DNA from: Dentipellis sp. KUC8613
Taxonomy: Eukaryota; Basidiomycota; Agaricomycetes; Russulales; Hericiaceae
DNA length: 20,218 bases
Assembly: GCA_002286715.1 (NCBI GenBank)
Contig: NSJX01000109.1
Coordinates: forward strand, 1-20,218
Direction: 5' to 3'
Below, piece after piece: positions 15,831 to 20,218 of this stretch (positions are counted from its first letter, which is position 1; every line of letters starts with the position of its first letter). The translations under genes were made by a program, and so were the position numbers. The notes under the pieces are model-generated. The model saw only the letters and a program-made list of their open reading frames with translations. It did no database searches and was not told the DNA's origin.

Positions 15831-15909
15831 GGGCATGAGACGGCACTATTGGAGCACGAGACGGTGCTGTTCGAGCACGAGACGGCGCTGTTCGAGCACG
15901 AGACAGCGG
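15831..15909. repeat. Tandem array, 21 bp unit, four copies
   Basis: Units start at 15831 (GGGCATGAGACGGCACTATT G), 15852, 15873 and 15894. The middle copies read GAGCACGAGACGG, a variable base, then GCTGTTC. It lies at the 3' end of the tract, close to the acceptor-like site. Confidence 0.9.
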
Positions 15910-16726
15910 GGTGTGCGTGTGTAGCAGCAGCGCGAAAGCGGGCAAGTGCAGTGTGGGGCCACTAGCGACGAAAAGATGCTGCTGAGGGGGAGGGGGGTAC
16001 AACCGTGCGTATGACGTTGACGGGGCACGAGGCGCTGTCACGAGGGCGCGCGACAGCGGCACAGAGGCTGAGATGGCGGTGTAGGGAACGGCGGCACTGC
16101 GGCGCATGGCGGCGGGGTGGTGGGCACGTGGCGGCGCGAGGCGGTGCGGTGAGCGAGGCGGATAGTTGGGCGAGACGGCATGGTGGGATGCGAGATGGTG
16201 GGTTACGAGACGGCCCGACAGGGCGCGAACAGGCCGCAGCGCGGCATTGTGATGAGCGGCGGGGCGTTGCGAGGGCGCGGCGGAACGCGCAGACAGCAAC
16301 ATCGGGCGCAGGACAGCCGCAAGCAGGCGGGCACGGAACTGCCATGCTGACAGGCGCACGACGGGCACGACGGCAGTGCGAGGGCCGAGAGAGGCAAGGC
16401 GGCGAAGGGTGCGATGGCGCGAGCGGCGCGATGGGCGCGACGGACGCGCGACAAGCGCGAGGGCCGAGAAGGGCATGGAGGTGGCAACGGCACGACGGGC
16501 ACGCAATGGGAGCGACGGCGGCGTGAGGAGAGGCAAGGCAGTGACGGGCGCGATGGCGCGAGCGGCGTGAGGGGTGTGACGCGATGGGCGCGCGACGGGG
16601 CAGCAGAGGGAGACGGGGCGAGACGGGGACAAGGGGCGCAACACGGGGAACAACGGGCGCGACACAGGAGCGGTTGCAAAGGCGGGAGGGGCACGAGAAG
16701 GGTGCGAGGGGCGGCACGGGCATGAC

Positions 16727-16789
16727 GGCGCGACGACGACACGACGACGCGACGACACGACGACACGACGACACGGCGACACGGCGACA
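16727..16789. repeat. GACGACAC-type microsatellite
   Basis: CGACGACGACACGACGACGC and following GACACGAC words form a short simple-sequence array, which explains the Arg/Val/Ser runs in the minus-strand frames. Confidence 0.88.
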
Positions 16790-18038
16790 ATATGGCGAGG
16801 GCAAGAGGGGCGCAACAGCGCAACAGCGCTACGGCGCACGGGAACAAGGGCCCGACAAGGAGGGCGCGACAATGGCGGACGCGATGGTGCGACGGGAGGA
16901 CGGACGGGCGCGAGGAGGAGGTGAAACAGGACAAGGAGCGCGATGGAGCGAGACGCGAGGGTGCGCAGGCCGACGGGTGCGACGCGACGAGAAGGGCGCG
17001 ATGAAGAGGGCGCGGTGAGGGTGTGACACCGGCATGAAACCGGCCATATGGCACGAAGATGGCGCGATGGGTGTGCGGGCGCGAAGATGGCGCGACGACG
17101 GCGCGAAGATGGGCGAGGGCGCAAAAAGGGTGTGAGGGGCGCTCGAGCGCGACAAGGGCACGAGAAAGCTGGGGTCCGAGTGCAAGACGGGGCTGCTGCT
17201 TGTGTGACGGCAATGTGGTCGCACATGGCGATGGCGCGGGGGCGCGCGAGGGCGTGTGGTGGGGTACGAGGGCACGTGTGACGGGGACGATGAAGATGAC
17301 AAGGAGAGCACGTGCAAGGTGCACGGCACGGCGAGGAAGGCGTGGGCAAGATGAACGGCGACAGGGCGAGACGGCATGCGCAGGCGCCAGAGGGAGGGCG
17401 TGTGGGTATGAGGGCGGGGGCATGAGTGACTGCGCCGCCTCTCAACTCCTGCACGAGCCCGAAACAGCATTGCCGGGTACGTCCGGGGGCACATGAGAGT
17501 AGCTCGGGCTTGCGGCCGCGACACAGCGGTGCACATGCACGAATTGGCGCGCGGGCTTCGCTAGAGCGCAACACGGCGGCGCTGCAGCGCGAGACGGCAG
17601 AGGGTGGCGTTGTTAGGGTGTGAGAGGGCGGGATGGGGTGCCGGCACAAGAGAACGGCTGTGCCGCGCGAGACGGCAGCGTGAATCCAAGTGGTGGCGGG
17701 TAGCCAGTGTGCGAGAGGGTGTGGCTGTAGAGCCAGAGGGCGGGCAGGTGGCATGAGAGGGTGGCAGTGCGGCACAAGAACGGCGCGACACGGCAAAATG
17801 GGTGCACGAGATGGTGAGCAAATGCAACAGAGGCGAGCAAGACTGGGGAGGGGAGCAGCAAGGTGGCAAGACGACCATGTAAGTGCATGCGACGATGATG
17901 CAGGATCGAGCGAGGGCACGTGAGGCGGCAAGAGCACGAACGGCATGACAAGAGCGCAAACGGCGGAGTGATGGGCGAGCGGCGGGGCGTGAGGGCGAGC
18001 AGCACAGGATGAGGGCATGGGGGAGCGTCACGAGACAC

Positions 18039-19420
18039 CGTTGCTAGGGCCGCGCCGCCGTTTCAGGCCCACGCGAGGGCGGTGGAGGCGCGGGAGAGGG
18101 CGGCATGGGCACAGGGGCGCGGAACGCGCCATTGCTAAGGTGCGCGACGGCGCACGAGGCGGTTACAGGCGCGGGAGAGGGCAGGAGGGGGCAGGAGTGG
18201 CGTGGCAGAGGACACAGGAGGCGCGGGAGAGGGCGGCGCGGACACGGGGGCACGGCACGGTGGCGTACGGGCGTTGAACGGGTGTCGCAGCGATGGCGGG
18301 GGATGGTTACGGGGGCGGCGGCGGCGTAGGAGAGGACGGCGGCGTAGGAGAGGACGGCGCGAACGCGGCGGCGCGGAACACGAGAGGCTGGTGTGGTCGC
18401 GGGATGGGGGCAGCCAGGCGCGAAAGGACAGCGCGGTGCAGGCGCGAGGCAGAGGCCCGGGCGCAGGCACGAGTCGGAGGCGCTGGCACGAGTCGGAGGA
18501 GCACAGTGGAGGCGCGAGGGCAACGCTTGCACGGCGTTGCTAAGCGCGGGGTCGGGGTCCGAGCGTGACGTTCAGGCGTGAGCGCCCTATTGAGACCCGA
18601 ACGCGGCGTCGCTAGGGCACGAGGGCGGCGTCGCTAGGCGCGTGGGGTGCGAGACGGAGCGTGGGTGAGTCAGGGTCGGGCGGCGCGACTGTTCGAACCG
18701 CCGAGACGGCGTACAGCGCGCATCGTGCGCCGTTGCTAGGGTGCGCAGGGCGCAGCAACGGCGTAGAGGGGCGGTTACAGGGGCGCTATAGGGCGGTGGA
18801 GTTGTGGGAGGGGGCGGCGCAAGCACGGCGGCGTGAAACGGCGGCGTACAAACGCGAAACGAATTGCGCGGGCGTGGAATGCGTGTCGTGCACTGTTGCT
18901 ATGGCGAGCAGGTGCAGCGATGGTGCGGTGGGCGAGTACTGTGGCAGGACAGAGAGGTGCCAAGAGGGCGTCGTGCGCCGTTGCTAGGGCAGGCATGGCG
19001 CAGCGACGGCGCGCGGGGCGGTGGGGCGAAGACGTTCGAGGTACTGAGAGGGCGTACAGCGCGTCGTCCGCCATCGCTAAGGCGGGCAAGGCACCGGGAC
19101 GGCCGGGGGCGGTTACGGGACGTGCGAGGCGGTGAGAATGCGCACGAGGCGACGTGAGGGCGAGCGGGGCGGCGGGAGCGACAGCGGGGAGCGAGAGGGC
19201 GGCAACGGGACCGCGTGCGGCACATCGACGGCGCGAAGGGCGCATGGAGAGCGTGAGGAGGTGGCGGAGAGGGTGGAGAGGGCACGGACGGCGGCGGAGA
19301 GGGCGGAGAGGGCGCGTTGAGGGGCGGCGCGAAGGCCTTTGACGCACCGAGAGGGCGTACATGGCGTGGGGGTGCAGCGTGAGACGGTGTGGGGCGCGCG
19401 TCGAGCGCCGTTGCTAGGGC
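18039..19420 (-). promoter_or_regulatory. Cluster of RFX-like half sites, unit D
   Basis: CCGTTGCTAGGG and close variants (complement of CCCTAGCAACGG) are at about 18039, 18129, 18534, 18608, 18730, 18893, 18979, 19071 and 19409. All are in the orientation of unit D and lie in the donor-proximal part of the tract, matching the arrangement at 8271-9553 in unit B. Factor binding is inference from the word alone. Confidence 0.4.
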
Positions 19421-19536
19421 GTGCAGCACGGGCAGGGCGGCATCAACTCGAGCGAGGGTGACGGCGGCTCGAACGAGTGCGGCGGGCGACAGGAGTGGCG
19501 CGGGGCAACGAGACAGGAACAAGGGAGCAAAAGAAA

Positions 19537-19542
19537 ACTTAC
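19537..19542 (-). promoter_or_regulatory. 5' splice-donor-like GTAAGT, unit D
   Basis: The minus strand reads GCGATAG|GTAAGTTTTCTTTTG, the best donor match among the 5' modules. Confidence 0.5.
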
Positions 19543-19753
19543 CTATCGCGACTTGACGTCGCTCTGCCCCTCGAACTCCTCCTAAGTGCCTCCGTCTTGG
19601 CTTGTAGGTGCAGTTCTTTGGGGGCTTCATGGGGCGCGAGTGCATATGCGAGTGCGTGCGGGAGTGCGAGGGCATTCGAGATGGCGATGGCGATGGCGAC
19701 GACGAGGATAGTCAAGTGATGCAGCTGGCGTCTCGCCAGAGCCACAAAGACCT

Positions 19754-19766
19754 TCGGCAATTCCCG
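19754..19766 (-). promoter_or_regulatory. Conserved box 1 (CGGGAATTGCCGA), unit D
   Basis: Exact match to the other three copies, 191 bp from box 2. Confidence 0.7.
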
Positions 19767-19956
19767 CACACGGCTCGTCAATGCAGCATTCGCGCAGAGA
19801 CAAGCTCTCTGTGACCCAAATAAATCACCTAAAATCTCAAATAAATTTGTCAACTCGCAATAATACATGATGGACCTCTGTAATTATTTTCAGGTGAGTT
19901 CAATGCTTCTTGCATCGACAATGATACGTCTTCCAATTTGACCCTCTAAAGCACGG

Positions 19957-19965
19957 CGCGACTTC
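19957..19965 (-). promoter_or_regulatory. Conserved box 2 (GAAGTCGCG), unit D
   Basis: 232 bp from the palindrome. Followed by CCGTGCT, the B/D subfamily form. Confidence 0.65.
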
Positions 19966-20196
19966 CGATTTCTGAGCGATGTAGAGATGTGATTGTATTC
20001 AACTTTTTATGGCAGGTGTATATACTGGTTTTGTAAATATCGTCAAATTTTCAGAATGATTGAGGATGAATTGAGATGTACAGAAAATAAAAGAGAAGTG
20101 TCTTGAACCAATGTGGCTGAAAACCGTGGGAACCAACTTCCCGAACTTGAGATTTTGAAGTTCTTCGAGTTTTAGTGGCTCACCCCATTATTAGAA

Positions 20197-20216
20197 CTGA
20201 TTCATAGATGAATCAG
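20197..20216. repeat. Unit-terminal palindrome, unit D
   Basis: CTGATTCATAGATGAATCAG, 9 bp perfect arms around AG. The window ends two bases later, so what lies beyond (perhaps another tract, as at the A/E junction) cannot be seen. Confidence 0.92.
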
Positions 20217-20218
20217 AA

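Larger units (their letters stand above)
15692..19536 (-). repeat. C-rich (minus strand) degenerate minisatellite, tract of unit D
   Basis: On the plus strand this is G/A-rich (GAGGGCGCGACGGC-type words); on the minus strand it is the same C-rich repeat type as the other tracts. Its donor side (18040-19536) carries RFX-like words and matches the third sub-tract of unit B. The distal part holds a 21 bp array (15831-15909) and a GACACGAC-type microsatellite (16727-16789). The minus strand has an open frame of 800 codons (18018-15616), the longest in the window, but overlapping frames of 406, 280 and 235 codons and several plus-strand frames are open over the same bases. The predicted product is Arg/Pro/Ser/Ala/His low complexity. 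Confidence 0.85.
19537..20216 (-). repeat. 5' module of unit D
   Basis: On the minus strand it starts at the palindrome 20197-20216 and continues with CAGCCACATTGGTTCA (as in unit B), GGAAGTCGCGCCGTGCTTTA (complement near 19957), CGGGAATTGCCGA (complement of 19754-19766), a CGC/ATC-rich stretch, and the exon-like ACAAGCCAAGACGGAGGCAC...GCGATAG|GTAAGTTTTC. A 109-codon frame runs through it but ends at the TAG beside the donor; the frame reading RRQVAIGKF crosses the donor. The module groups with unit B. Promoter plus first exon is the working model. Confidence 0.75.

Noticed and set aside
16727..16789. CRISPR array
   Set aside because: Simple-sequence microsatellite without unique spacers of constant length, in eukaryotic-type DNA.
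15616..18018. 800-codon minus-strand open frame as a real gene
   Set aside because: It lies in the C-rich tract where other frames on both strands are open too. The product is Arg/Pro/Ser/Ala low complexity with microsatellite-encoded runs, there are no domains, and it runs out of the tract into AT-rich DNA without a change in character.

Overview
The window reads as non-genic, repeat-dominated nuclear DNA of a eukaryote. Evidence for this is a tRNA-derived SINE head with a proper 5 bp/7 nt T-arm, several GTAAGT splice-donor-like sites, terminal-inverted-repeat elements, a MITE-like hairpin, and kilobases of GC-rich degenerate minisatellite. Nothing looks bacterial, viral or organellar. I would guess an invertebrate animal, but the sequence does not let me name a group. 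I see no convincing protein-coding gene, rRNA or intact tRNA. The many long open frames lie in stop-poor C-rich repeats and are open on both strands and in several frames.

The main structure is a previously unfamiliar composite repeat family, seen as five units. A full unit has four parts: (1) a roughly 600-700 bp AT-balanced 5' module that starts at a near-perfect palindrome (CTGATTCAT-NN-ATGAATCAG) and holds two conserved boxes at nearly fixed spacing (GAAGTCGCG about 230-241 bp in, then CGGGAATTGCCGA about 185-192 bp later); (2) a short exon-like segment ending in a donor-like ATAG|GTAAGT or ATAG|GTACGT; (3) a 1.4-5 kb tract that is C-rich on the sense strand, made of 20-25 bp degenerate repeats with some 100-111 bp higher-order repeats; (4) an abrupt return to AT-rich DNA at an acceptor-like CAG, followed by a 3' module. 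The C-rich strand always matches the direction of the 5' module, so the tracts behave like giant introns of a repeated transcription unit.

Layout: unit A, minus strand, tract 1-1610 and 5' module 1681-2289, 3' end outside the window. Unit E, plus strand, tract starting directly at 2290 with no 5' module, 3' module 3725-4074. Inverted TIR element 4075-4586. Unit B, plus, 4587-10440, the longest and carrying two extra internal exon/donor copies. Unit C, plus, 10437-12868, with a mutated donor. Two tandem copies of the TIR element (12869-13183 and 13184-13509). A non-repetitive island 13510-14652 containing the SINE and some weak minus-strand open frames. A further pair of TIR ends (14653 and 14742) and a 116 bp hairpin MITE (15225-15340). 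Unit D, minus, 5' module 19537-20216, tract 19536-15698, 3' module down to 15341.

Two subfamilies can be seen in the 5' modules: A with C, and B with D. Segments of tract are shared between units (B with C, B with D), which points to duplication or conversion among copies. Clustered RFX-like half sites (CCTAGCAACGG) occur in the B and D tracts near the donor. All functional readings here are inference. Homology statements rest on alignment by eye.
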